Source: Terriglobus albidus
GTDB lineage: Bacteria > Acidobacteriota > Terriglobia > Terriglobales > Acidobacteriaceae
Length of the DNA: 64,000 bases
NCBI RefSeq assembly: GCF_025685425.1
Contig: NZ_JAGTAS010000048.1
Span: 124,001-188,000, forward strand
Reading direction: 5' to 3'
Both the position numbers and the translations under genes were made by a program. Below are positions 8,750 through 15,836 of this stretch, in pieces. Positions within the stretch are counted from its first letter, which is position 1. Each line of letters opens with the position of its first letter. Below the pieces are notes generated by a model, which saw nothing but the letters and a program-made list of their open reading frames with translations, did no database searches and was not told the DNA's origin.

Positions 8750-8887
8750 TGGGTGCCCCATATCTGGCGGCTTTATCGCCAGATGTGGGTGCGGTGCCAC
8801 AGGCCGGATGTCTCATTACCTACTGTTGGACAGGACATGGAATCCTGCAAACCCACATCTCGGCTATGCCGAGATATGGGGCACCCA
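8750..8887. repeat. GGGTGCCCCATATCT inverted-repeat element, copy 1
   Basis: Outer arms TGGGTGCCCCATATCT (from 8750) and AGATATGGGGCACCCA (to 8887) flank inner hairpins CTGGCGGctttatCGCCAG and CTCGGCtatGCCGAG. The inner sequences TGTGGGT and ACCCACA also pair, so the whole unit can fold as a long cruciform. It is closely related to the unit at 12915-13040. Confidence 0.75.
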
Positions 8888-8907
8888 GACATAGCCAGCC
8901 TTAGCAT

Positions 8908-8980
8908 TTCAACGTTCAACTTTTAACTCTTATCCCGCCATGCCGTACGTCTTCAACTTTTAACTTTCAACTTTTAACTC
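8908..8980 (-). repeat. GTTGAAA heptad array not next to a stop codon
   Basis: On the minus strand it reads GTTAAAA GTTGAAA GTTAAAA GTTGAAG then ACGTACGGCATGG, followed by a second, decayed array. It lies between two divergent genes and is the only clear copy not directly downstream of a stop codon. Confidence 0.65.
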
Positions 8981-9022
8981 TATTTCTGTTACTCTGGCGG
9001 CCCATTTGGGAGGAGGAAACGT

Positions 9023-9388
9023 ATGTTGAAGTTCCATCGCATTGCGTTGTTGCTGGTACTGATCCCTCTGTTGTATTCCCCCGCTGCGCCGGCACAGGCA
9101 CAGAGCAAGCCCGCTAAGCCTGCCGCAACTTCTAAACCGGCTGCAACTGCCCCTGGCAAGCCGGCAGCGGGTTCCGCCGCAGCGTCTGCTTCCGGCCTGG
9201 TCGACATCAATAGCGCAACCGCCGACCAGCTCAAGGCCATTCCCGGCATTGGCGATGTCTACTCCAAAAAGATCATCGACGGCCGCCCCTATGCCAACAA
9301 GACGCAACTCGTCAGCAAAAATATCCTTCCGCAGGGCGTCTATGACAAGGTGAAAGACAAGATCATCGCCAAGCAGGCGAAGAAGTAG
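9023..9388 (+). CDS. Secreted helix-hairpin-helix protein (ComEA-like), copy 1
   Basis: A 121-residue exported protein: signal peptide about 1-26 (ending PAQA), a Pro/Ala/Lys linker to about residue 58, then a helix-hairpin-helix domain with the ComEA-type sequence DINSATADQLKAIPGIGDVY and a second half GRPYANKTQLVSKNILP. Such domains bind DNA non-specifically through the backbone; in competence systems ComEA captures DNA outside the inner membrane. No comEC or pilus genes are nearby, so a DNA-uptake role is only inferred. A close paralogue follows at 9566. Strong Shine-Dalgarno GGGAGGAGG. Confidence 0.85.
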   Translation: MLKFHRIALLLVLIPLLYSPAAPAQAQSKPAKPAATSKPAATAPGKPAAGSAAASASGLVDINSATADQLKAIPGIGDVYSKKIIDGRPYANKTQLVSKNILPQGVYDKVKDKIIAKQAKK

Positions 9389-9565
9389 ATCCTGGCTCAG
9401 GCGCCTGCCTCGGAACAGCGGGTATTCGGAGCACCCCCGAGGCACGCGCCATCTGACAATTTGCCGATACGGCTTTCTACGCCAGCCAGGGCTGCTGAAA
9501 AAAGCTCGTGCCAGCGATTGGGGGCTCATGGTAGTCTTCTCTGGATTCTTGGAGACTGTTGAGCA

Positions 9566-9928
9566 ATGATCTCTCCCCGAAAACTGCTGCCATATCTGTT
9601 GGCGCTCGGGCTCTCTGCCTTTGTCTGCCTTACTGACGCCGCACTACCCCCTGTCGAGGCTCAGCAGATTGCCCCTGATGGAACCGAGACCGCTCCCGCT
9701 AAGCTGGACCTCAATGCTGCATCACCCGAACAGCTCAAATCGCTGGGACTGGGCGACAACTACGTTCGCCGCGTCATTGCAGGCCGTCCTTACACGGCGA
9801 AGAACCAGCTCGTAAGCCGTGGCGTTCTGCCGCAGGATGCGTACGAACCCATCAAAGAGCGGCTGGTCGCGCATCACTCCTTGCAGGAGCATCACTCCTC
9901 ACAGGAGCATCACTCCTCACAGCAATAG
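9566..9928 (+). CDS. Secreted helix-hairpin-helix protein (ComEA-like), copy 2
   Basis: A 120-residue paralogue of the preceding gene with signal peptide (about 1-33) and the helix-hairpin-helix domain (LDLNAASPEQLKSLGLGDNY, then GRPYTAKNQLVSRGVLP). In place of the usual PGIG hairpin it has GLGD, which may weaken DNA binding. The C terminus is a run of short tandem repeats of HHSSQE type, encoded by nearly identical 15-base units, and the TAG stop is the first three bases of a MITE-like element at 9926. The tail may therefore be of recent slippage or insertion origin. Confidence 0.82.
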   Translation: MISPRKLLPYLLALGLSAFVCLTDAALPPVEAQQIAPDGTETAPAKLDLNAASPEQLKSLGLGDNYVRRVIAGRPYTAKNQLVSRGVLPQDAYEPIKERLVAHHSLQEHHSSQEHHSSQQ

Positions 9929-10040
9929 AGCATTTCCCTGTAGGTGTAGTCCAGAGTATCCGCATCTATGGGCGTTTTCTGCAATGAAAACGCCGCTGCA
10001 CGCCCCTTCCGGGATACCCAGCAACAGGGAAAATGCTCTA
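9926..10040. repeat. MITE-like element, copy 1 (complete)
   Basis: 115 bp with terminal inverted repeats TAGAGCATTTCCCTGT and ACAGGGAAAATGCTCTA, and an inner palindrome around GCGTTTTCTGCAATGAAAACGC. Its left TAG is the stop codon of the upstream gene. No transposase frame is inside, so any movement would need a transposase supplied in trans. Confidence 0.8.
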
Positions 10041-10084
10041 ACTGCTCCGTAAACCATTCGGTCTGCTCGTTCGTCTTCGATGCC

Positions 10085-10198
10085 AGGAGCATTTCCCTGT
10101 GGATGTTGTGTAGGGCGTTCGCATCTATGGACGTTTTCCGCAATGAAAACGCCGCTGCACGCTCCTTCCGGGATACCCAGCAACAGGGAAATGCTCTA
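10085..10198. repeat. MITE-like element, copy 2
   Basis: About 114 bp in the same orientation as copy 1, 45 bases downstream. The left end is altered (AGGAGCATTTCCCTGT), the right end is intact (ACAGGGAAATGCTCTA), and the inner palindrome GCGTTTTCCGCAATGAAAACGC is conserved apart from one base. Confidence 0.78.
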
Positions 10199-10216
10199 GG
10201 ATGAGCACCGACACGG

Positions 10217-12859
10217 ATGCATACATTTTCCCCATCACGGCCGAGGCACCGCTCTGCCGTCGTGCAGTATCTGCTGCTCCTGCTCATCGCCGCCATGGCC
10301 CTGGGGCAATGGGGAAATACCGCGTACCGCATCGTGCGGGGCATCTTCGGCGCGGAGCGCGGAATTCGAGCTCCCTTCGGCCTGAACAACGGTGTGATCG
10401 AGGGGATGAGCCCCTTTCTTCGCCATGCGGGTCTGCAGATCGGTGACCGTGTGCTTGCGGTCAACGGGCACGCGTTGACCGGTGAGGCCGTTCTGCTGCG
10501 GGAGTTTGCCCACGCACATCTCGGTGACACCATCAAGGTGGAGGTGCAGCATCCCGATGGGAAACATCAGACGGTAAGCTGGCAACTCATCACGCCGCAG
10601 CGCCGCCGTGGCGGAGGCAGGCCCGCAGGATGGATCGGCCCATTGCTGCTGCTTGTTATTCTTCCCCTGGCCTTTCTTCTTGTTGGCCTCTGGGTGGTCC
10701 TTGCCAAGCCGCATGACCTCAGCGCATGGCTCGTCCTTGGCATCCTGCCTTACTTTGAGGCGCTCCTCTCTCCGGCTAACCCACAAGGGGACTGGACCAT
10801 CTGGTTTGCCCCCTTCTGGAATGAGACCGCACAGATGGCTATGCCCATCTGCCTGATGTGGTTTGGCGTTCTCTTTCCGGAGCGTGCCGGCCTCGATCGC
10901 CGGGCTCCATGGATCAAGTGGCTGTTGAGCATCTCTTTGCTTATCCTGATACCCTTCAACCTGCTTCACAGCTATGCGCGCCTCTGGAACCTGGCGCTCG
11001 ATCGCGCCATGAGCGCGTGGTTTTTGCCGACCGACCGCATCCAGAGCTTTCTCAGCATTCTCTGTGTTGCCTATTTCTTCGTTCTTTTCAGCCACAAGAT
11101 CTTCGCCGAAAAGGTCGGCGCCGACTCCGGCCGCCGTCTGCGCCTGCTCTTCTGGGGATCGCTTATCGGGCTCACTCCCTTTGGCGCCATGGTCATCTAC
11201 ACGCTCGTTACCGGTGAAGATGTCAGCGAGACCTTCCCGCAGTGGCTCAGCTTCGGCATCGTCTTGGTCCTGACAATCTTTCCGCTCTCACTCGCTTATG
11301 CGCTGGTCGTACAGCGGGCCATGGATGTTCGCCTGATCGTCCGCCAGGGAACGAAGTATGCCTTTGCGCGCTACACACTCTTCGGTATCCGCGCGCTGCT
11401 TGGGGTGCTCTTCTCCTGGCGTCTGGCGCTCTTCTTCTCCGCTTCGGGCACGCATCGCACATTACGTGATGTCGTTCTGGTTCTCCTTCTGCTCGGTCTC
11501 TTCTTCGCCTTTCGCGGCGTACTCTCCAGACGGCTGCAGCAGGAGATCGACCGCCGCTTCTTCCGCGAGGCCTATTCCGCCGAACAGGTGCTCAGCGAGC
11601 TCTCGGAACAGGCGCACAACTTCACAGAGACCGGGCCGCTACTCAGCACCATCACCCAGCGCATCAGCGACACGCTGCACATCGAGCGCATGGCAGTCTT
11701 CCTGCGTGGCCGCGGCGATGTCTTCCGCCTGCAGGCCGCGATCGGCGTCGATCTGACCTCGCCCGTCCTGTTACCGGCGCATTCAGCAACGGTCAATACG
11801 CTCTCCCGCGAAAAGCGCCCGGCGGCGATGCGCATCGACGACAGCTCTCACTGGCTGCTCGAAGCCAGCGATACAGAACGTGCCGCCCTCAGTGAGTTTC
11901 AGACTGAGCTGCTGGTTCCCCTGCCGGGCCGTGGACGCCTCATTGGCGTGATGGCTCTTGGTCCCAAGCGCAGCGAAGAGCCGTACTCTCGCACGGATCG
12001 CCGTCTATTGGAGAGCGTCGCCTCGCAGACCGGTCTTGCGCTTGAGAATGCGGAGTTGCTCCAGTCTCTCGCGCACGAAGCTGCCCAACGCGAGCGTGTC
12101 ACGCGCGATATCGAGATCGCACGCGAGGTGCAGGAACGTCTCTTTCCACAGAGCTATCCGGAATTCGAGGGCGTGGATGTTGCCGGCTACTGTCGCCCGG
12201 CGCAGGAGATCGGCGGCGACTACTACGACGTCATGGAAGTGAAGCGCGAGAGCGACGATGGTTCGCCGCAGCCGCGTCTGCTCGGCCTGGCCATCGGAGA
12301 CGTCTCGGGCAAAGGCATCTCGGCCGCGTTGTTGATGGCGAGTCTTCGCGCAAGTCTGCGAGGTCTCACGCTCGTCGGCTCTTCCGATCTCGGCGAGCTG
12401 ATGGGGCACATCAACAAGCTGGTTTATGACGGCAGCACCGCCAACCGCTACGCCACCTTCTTCTACGCTGAGTATGATCCCACGAGCCGCCGTCTCTGCT
12501 ACGCCAACGGCGGACATAATCCACCCGTAATCCTGCGCGGCGATCAGGTCATCGAGCTTGAAGTAACCGGCATGGTGATCGGCCTGCTGGAGAGTGATAC
12601 CGGGTACAAACAGCGGGATGTCTATCTCGAACCCGGAGACATCCTTCTGCTCTTCACCGACGGCATCTCTGAAGCCATGGACGACGGCGACGAAGAATGG
12701 GGCGAGTGCCGCATGATCGCCGCAGCTCAACAGGAACGCGCCCGCGGAGCGCTGACAGCAGAAGGCCTGTTACGCGCCCTCTATCGCCGCGCTGACGAGT
12801 TCGCAAATGGCGCTCCCCAGCACGACGACATGACACTGGTAGTGATGCGAGTCAGCTAA
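10217..12859 (+). CDS. Membrane-bound PDZ/GAF/SpoIIE-type serine phosphatase
   Basis: An 880-residue signalling protein. Order: one N-terminal membrane segment (about 16-35), a PDZ-like domain (about 50-115, GLQIGDRVLAVNGHAL), eight or nine membrane helices (about 135-430), a GAF-like sensor domain (about 455-620) and a C-terminal PP2C-type SpoIIE phosphatase domain (about 640-880) with its metal-binding segments EIGGDYYDV, LAIGDVSGKGI, ATFFYAEYD and LLLFTDGISEAMD. Such enzymes usually dephosphorylate anti-sigma-factor antagonists (partner-switching), but no such partner gene is nearby. The start is uncertain: AGGATGAG lies about 10 bases before the chosen ATG. Confidence 0.88.
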   Translation: MHTFSPSRPRHRSAVVQYLLLLLIAAMALGQWGNTAYRIVRGIFGAERGIRAPFGLNNGVIEGMSPFLRHAGLQIGDRVLAVNGHALTGEAVLLREFAHAHLGDTIKVEVQHPDGKHQTVSWQLITPQRRRGGGRPAGWIGPLLLLVILPLAFLLVGLWVVLAKPHDLSAWLVLGILPYFEALLSPANPQGDWTIWFAPFWNETAQMAMPICLMWFGVLFPERAGLDRRAPWIKWLLSISLLILIPFNLLHSYARLWNLALDRAMSAWFLPTDRIQSFLSILCVAYFFVLFSHKIFAEKVGADSGRRLRLLFWGSLIGLTPFGAMVIYTLVTGEDVSETFPQWLSFGIVLVLTIFPLSLAYALVVQRAMDVRLIVRQGTKYAFARYTLFGIRALLGVLFSWRLALFFSASGTHRTLRDVVLVLLLLGLFFAFRGVLSRRLQQEIDRRFFREAYSAEQVLSELSEQAHNFTETGPLLSTITQRISDTLHIERMAVFLRGRGDVFRLQAAIGVDLTSPVLLPAHSATVNTLSREKRPAAMRIDDSSHWLLEASDTERAALSEFQTELLVPLPGRGRLIGVMALGPKRSEEPYSRTDRRLLESVASQTGLALENAELLQSLAHEAAQRERVTRDIEIAREVQERLFPQSYPEFEGVDVAGYCRPAQEIGGDYYDVMEVKRESDDGSPQPRLLGLAIGDVSGKGISAALLMASLRASLRGLTLVGSSDLGELMGHINKLVYDGSTANRYATFFYAEYDPTSRRLCYANGGHNPPVILRGDQVIELEVTGMVIGLLESDTGYKQRDVYLEPGDILLLFTDGISEAMDDGDEEWGECRMIAAAQQERARGALTAEGLLRALYRRADEFANGAPQHDDMTLVVMRVS

Positions 12860-12902
12860 AGCAGTTGCTAGTTGCTGGTTCCTGGTTGCTAGTTGTTGAT
12901 GC
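12860..12902 (+). repeat. Post-stop heptad array, variant GTTGCTA
   Basis: Directly after the phosphatase stop, in gene direction, come GTTGCTA GTTGCTG GTTCCTG GTTGCTA GTTGTTG: a clean 7-nt period with the GTTG core but different filler bases from the GTTGAAA arrays. Confidence 0.6.
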
Positions 12903-12914
12903 CTGTACTTAGAA

Positions 12915-13040
12915 GAACTGGGTGCCCCATATCTGGCGGCTTTATCGCCAAATGTGGGTTTGCAGTCACCGAGTCCCGCTGGGAACAGGCATCCTCCAAA
13001 CCCACATCTCGGCGTAGCCGAGATATGGGGCACCCAGTTC
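12915..13040. repeat. GGGTGCCCC inverted-repeat element, copy 2 (20-bp perfect arms)
   Basis: 126 bp. The arms GAACTGGGTGCCCCATATCT (12915-12934) and its exact complement (13021-13040) are 20 bp and perfect. Inside are GGCGGctttatCGCC and CTCGGCgtaGCCGAG hairpins and paired TGTGGGTTTG/CCAAACCCACA segments. It contains no frame of useful length. Confidence 0.8.
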
Positions 13041-13143
13041 AACGTTGTCCATACCGTACGTCTTCAACCTTCAACTTGTAACTTCAACTCTTCTCGCCCA
13101 TGCCTTAACGCTTTAACTTTTAACTTTCAACTTTAACTCTTCT
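13041..13143 (-). repeat. Post-stop double GTTGAAA array behind the LssY_C gene
   Basis: On the minus strand, from 3 bases beyond the LssY_C gene stop: GTTGAAA GTTAAAA GTTAAAG then CGTTAAGGCATGGG, followed by GTTACAA GTTGAAG GTTGAAG and ACGTACGGTATGG. Two complete modules in tandem, abutting the 20-bp-arm element. Confidence 0.7.
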
Positions 13144-13145
13144 CG

Positions 13146-14300
13146 CTACTTCAACATCATCACCAGAATCCGCCCATCAGAATGAAACTCTCCACCGGTC
13201 GCGGTCTTTCCGCTCGAAAACGGATTATCCGGCAACACATAGGCTGCTGACGAAAACACGCCGGCGGCATCGAAGCTATCGAGGACGAACTTGCGCTCGA
13301 TGTCGATATCGGGATCGATGTGGTGGGTCACCTGCCCGTTGCGCTCATCTTTCTCAAAGCCGTTGTCATGCGTCGCCGATCCTACCCATAGCGGCACACC
13401 GTTGACCGTCTTACCGCTGTTCCATACGCGGAGATGATGCCGCACGGCGACGACGCTGATCGCCTCCGCTCGCGCATAGGACAAGTCTTGTGGCCGGTTG
13501 AAGAGATACAGTGTGCTCATCGGCATCTCCAGGTAAGCCTCATGCTCCAACGTGGAGATGATGCCATGCACGATGGCGGCATCGACGGACCGATCTACCT
13601 GTAACCAGCCGGCCGCCTTAAAGGCCTGCTCCACCTGTCCACGCGTGCCTATCAGGGCGAAGTTCACCATGTCGCCGACATTCCCCTGCTGATCTGTCAC
13701 GCGACGTGGGATCTCGGCGAAGGTCTCTGGAGAGATCAGCGAGGTAAGGTCCTGCAGCGGCGCCGCCAGTGCCTTCGGTGCGACTGCCTGTGGTTTGGGG
13801 AACTCCAGCTTGACGGTAAAGCTGCCTGTGGCTGAGATGCTTTCTGGAAGATTGACTCCAAGGTAAAGATGGCCGGAGGTGGGCGCCGTGACGGTGTCGC
13901 CTTCGCCAATGGGGAAGGGAATGGACGCTCCAGCATCGCTGACGCGTCCAATCAGTGATCCGACAGGAGCTGTGTTCATGGGAAAGCTTGCCAGCAGGTC
14001 GCGCCAGCCTCGATTGACACCTGCGGGCCCTGTCTTGCGGCCATCTGCAAGCTGAAAGCTTCCCTTTGCGCTCAGCTTCAGCGGCTCGCCCGCAGCCACG
14101 GTAACGCCGGTATCCAACCACGCCGTGTTAGCGACCGTAAAGCTATAGGACGACTTGCGTTGGGGAAGGGGCTGCGTCCCCAGTCTGGCCCGCATGCTGG
14201 GAATCGCGGTGACGCGTTGCTGCGGCGCCTCCTGTTGTTGCGCCAGGACGGCGGTGGAGAGAGCAAGGGGCCATGCCAGATAGGAGGGGAGCTTCACCAT
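13146..14300 (-). CDS. Secreted LecA-like/LssY_C domain protein
   Basis: A 384-residue exported protein: signal peptide (about 1-20), then a galactose-binding LecA (PA-IL)-like beta domain (about 45-165; WLDTGVTVAAGEPLKL, GSLIGRV, TAPTSGHLYLGVN), then an LssY C-terminal domain (about 215-384; DMVNFALIGT, AGWLQVDRSVD, LYLFNRPQDLSYARA, WVGSATHDNG). The LssY_C domain is of unknown biochemical function. The combination suggests an envelope protein that binds sugar. The ATG at 14300 was chosen because it begins a typical signal peptide; upstream in-frame codons lack one. Divergently transcribed from the DUF4397 gene. Confidence 0.82.
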   Translation of the reverse strand: MVKLPSYLAWPLALSTAVLAQQQEAPQQRVTAIPSMRARLGTQPLPQRKSSYSFTVANTAWLDTGVTVAAGEPLKLSAKGSFQLADGRKTGPAGVNRGWRDLLASFPMNTAPVGSLIGRVSDAGASIPFPIGEGDTVTAPTSGHLYLGVNLPESISATGSFTVKLEFPKPQAVAPKALAAPLQDLTSLISPETFAEIPRRVTDQQGNVGDMVNFALIGTRGQVEQAFKAAGWLQVDRSVDAAIVHGIISTLEHEAYLEMPMSTLYLFNRPQDLSYARAEAISVVAVRHHLRVWNSGKTVNGVPLWVGSATHDNGFEKDERNGQVTHHIDPDIDIERKFVLDSFDAAGVFSSAAYVLPDNPFSSGKTATGGEFHSDGRILVMMLK

Positions 14301-14397
14301 ACGACTTTCGTTCTGGGGAGTAACGACTTTCTCCCTAGGTTGATAACCCGGAATCAGGTACTCTGTTGCAAGCAGTCCACACGACTTAGACAGGCCA

Positions 14398-15144
14398 ATG
14401 AAACCAGACGTTGCACAGTTCTTTAAGCGCGTCGCCGCCGCGACCGCTCTGGCCGCCGCGACGCTTGGTTTCGGTGGCTGCCAGGGTGTCACCGGCAGCA
14501 CCGCCACCTCGCAGATCCGTTTCATTGACGCTTCTATTGATGCCGGCGGTCTGGATATGTACATGGGCAACACCGCCGTCACCTACAACGTAGGTTTTGG
14601 CACCATTACGTCGTACGTCCCGGCAACACCAGCTACCTACGTCATCACCGCGAATACCGCCGGCACCCGCCAAGCCCTGGCCACGACGCGCGCGACCCTG
14701 GCCAACAGCAAACAGTACACCGTCCTGATCGGCAACGTCGTCGCCAGCCTGGGCGCAACGGTGCTTACTGACCAGTCGCAGCCAGCTCCTTCGGGTCAGA
14801 TCGCCATCCGCTTCCTCAACCAGTCCACTGCGGTTGGCAATGTTGATATCTACATGGTTCCGTCAGGGACGGCTGTCACTGCCGTCTCGGCGTTGCAGAG
14901 CAACGTCGGCTTCAATACCAATACCGGCTACCTGAACATACCAGTCGGTACTTATACGCTCTACATCGTTAGTAACGGAACGGCGCTCACCACTACCACC
15001 ACGACGCTCTATACCGGAGCATCGACAGCTTATCCGCAAGGTTCCGCACGCACCATCGTGATCCTCGATCGCCAGCTTGTGACCACCCCTGCGCTGAACG
15101 TCATTGTGGCCAACGACTACGACTCTGCGACCGCGACCCAATAG
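14398..15144 (+). CDS. DUF4397-type lipoprotein
   Basis: A 248-residue secreted protein with an N-terminal export signal and a possible lipobox (FGGC, Cys at about 28), then two DUF4397-like beta modules (QIRFIDASIDAGGLDMYM and AIRFLNQSTAVGNVDIYMV). Rich in Thr, Ala and Val, basic residues scarce. DUF4397 proteins are surface-associated with unknown function. No operon partner; the gene downstream also encodes an exported protein. Confidence 0.8.
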   Translation: MKPDVAQFFKRVAAATALAAATLGFGGCQGVTGSTATSQIRFIDASIDAGGLDMYMGNTAVTYNVGFGTITSYVPATPATYVITANTAGTRQALATTRATLANSKQYTVLIGNVVASLGATVLTDQSQPAPSGQIAIRFLNQSTAVGNVDIYMVPSGTAVTAVSALQSNVGFNTNTGYLNIPVGTYTLYIVSNGTALTTTTTTLYTGASTAYPQGSARTIVILDRQLVTTPALNVIVANDYDSATATQ

Positions 15145-15267
15145 TGGACCGGATGTCGCGCTTCTGCGCGAAAAATAAACTTCGCAACATGGCGTATCTC
15201 CCCGTGTCTTCTCTCTCCGTAGGCAGGCGCTTCATCCCTGCTACTGCAATTGAAGGAGATTCCCCGT

Positions 15268-15591
15268 ATGAAGAAGTTCGCTTCCCTCGCTCTTACTACA
15301 CTGGTCGCCGTTGCTCCCACCCTCGTCCTCGCACAAAGTTCGCAGGAGATTCGTAATCGCAAGATCAACCAGCAGGACCGCATCGCCCAGGGCGTCCGCT
15401 CCGGCGAGCTGACCCCTCGTGAGACCTCACACCTGGAACACCAGGAGGCAGCCATCAATCACGAAGAACGCGCGATGCGCGCCCAGAACAACGGCCACCT
15501 CACCGCCGCCGACCGCCGCGTAATCAACAAGCAGCAGAACGCCGAGTCCAAACGGATCTATCGCGACAAACACAACGCCCGCGTCCGCTAA
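15268..15591 (+). CDS. Small secreted charged protein with two internal repeats
   Basis: A 107-residue precursor with signal peptide (about 1-22, ending VLA|QS). The mature part is highly charged and nearly all helical, with two related units of about 33 residues: GVRSGELTPRETSHLEHQEA and AQNNGHLTAADRRVINKQQN. Each holds a G-x-LT-x-x-(E/D) turn between helices. I recognise the type as a recurring acidobacterial exported protein but know no function. Start chosen for the Shine-Dalgarno GAAGGAG (15252-15258) and the signal peptide. Confidence 0.78.
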   Translation: MKKFASLALTTLVAVAPTLVLAQSSQEIRNRKINQQDRIAQGVRSGELTPRETSHLEHQEAAINHEERAMRAQNNGHLTAADRRVINKQQNAESKRIYRDKHNARVR

Positions 15592-15619
15592 GCAGATGCG
15601 CGACAGACGGGTGCGGACC

Positions 15620-15733
15620 AACTGGGTGCCCCATATCTCGGCAAAGCCGAGATGTGGGTTTGCAGCGATAAAGCGCCCAGACACCACCGCAACGAGCGAG
15701 TTCGTTGCGGACCCCGGATATGGCGCACCCGAT
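15620..15733. repeat. GGGTGCCCC inverted-repeat element, copy 3 (degenerate)
   Basis: Left arm AACTGGGTGCCCCATATCT with hairpin CTCGGCaaaGCCGAG, inner TGTGGGTTTG, a second hairpin CGCAACGAgcgagTTCGTTGCG, and a decayed right arm GGATATGGCGCACCC. Lies just downstream of the small secreted protein gene. Confidence 0.7.
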
Positions 15734-15769
15734 TCTACTGAGCCGTTGAATCGATCTATCCCTCAAATG

Positions 15770-15799
15770 AAAAGCCCCTCGATGTACCGAGGGGCTTTT
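15770..15799. terminator. Bidirectional intrinsic terminator
   Basis: Arms AAAAGCCCCTCG (15770-15781) and CGAGGGGCTTTT (15788-15799) form a perfect 12-bp stem with a 6-base loop. A-rich on one side and T-rich on the other, so it can serve ahcY on the minus strand and the convergent genes on the plus strand. Confidence 0.88.
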
Positions 15800-15836
15800 A
15801 CCATTCAACTATTCAACGATTCCATCATTCAACTAC
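15800..15836 (-). repeat. Post-stop GTTGAAT array between ahcY and its terminator
   Basis: On the minus strand after the ahcY stop: GTTGAATGAT, GGAATC, GTTGAATA, GTTGAATG, leading straight into the terminator stem. An octamer variant of the GTTGAAA arrays. Confidence 0.6.

Larger units (their letters stand above)
8675..9022. other. Non-coding gap with two dispersed repeats
   Basis: This 348-base gap between divergent genes holds short GGTTACC/AACAATT-like words (8706-8750), a long GGGTGCCCC inverted-repeat element (8750-8887) and a GTTGAAA-type array (8908-8980). The Shine-Dalgarno GGGAGGAGG of the next gene lies at 9007-9016. No gene was seen. Confidence 0.7.

Noticed and set aside
9910-10536. 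Open frames across the MITE-like copies encoding peptides such as FPCCWVSRKG
   Set aside because: The same peptide recurs wherever the element occurs and in several frames; no ribosome site is present. It is a by-product of the repeat, not a gene.
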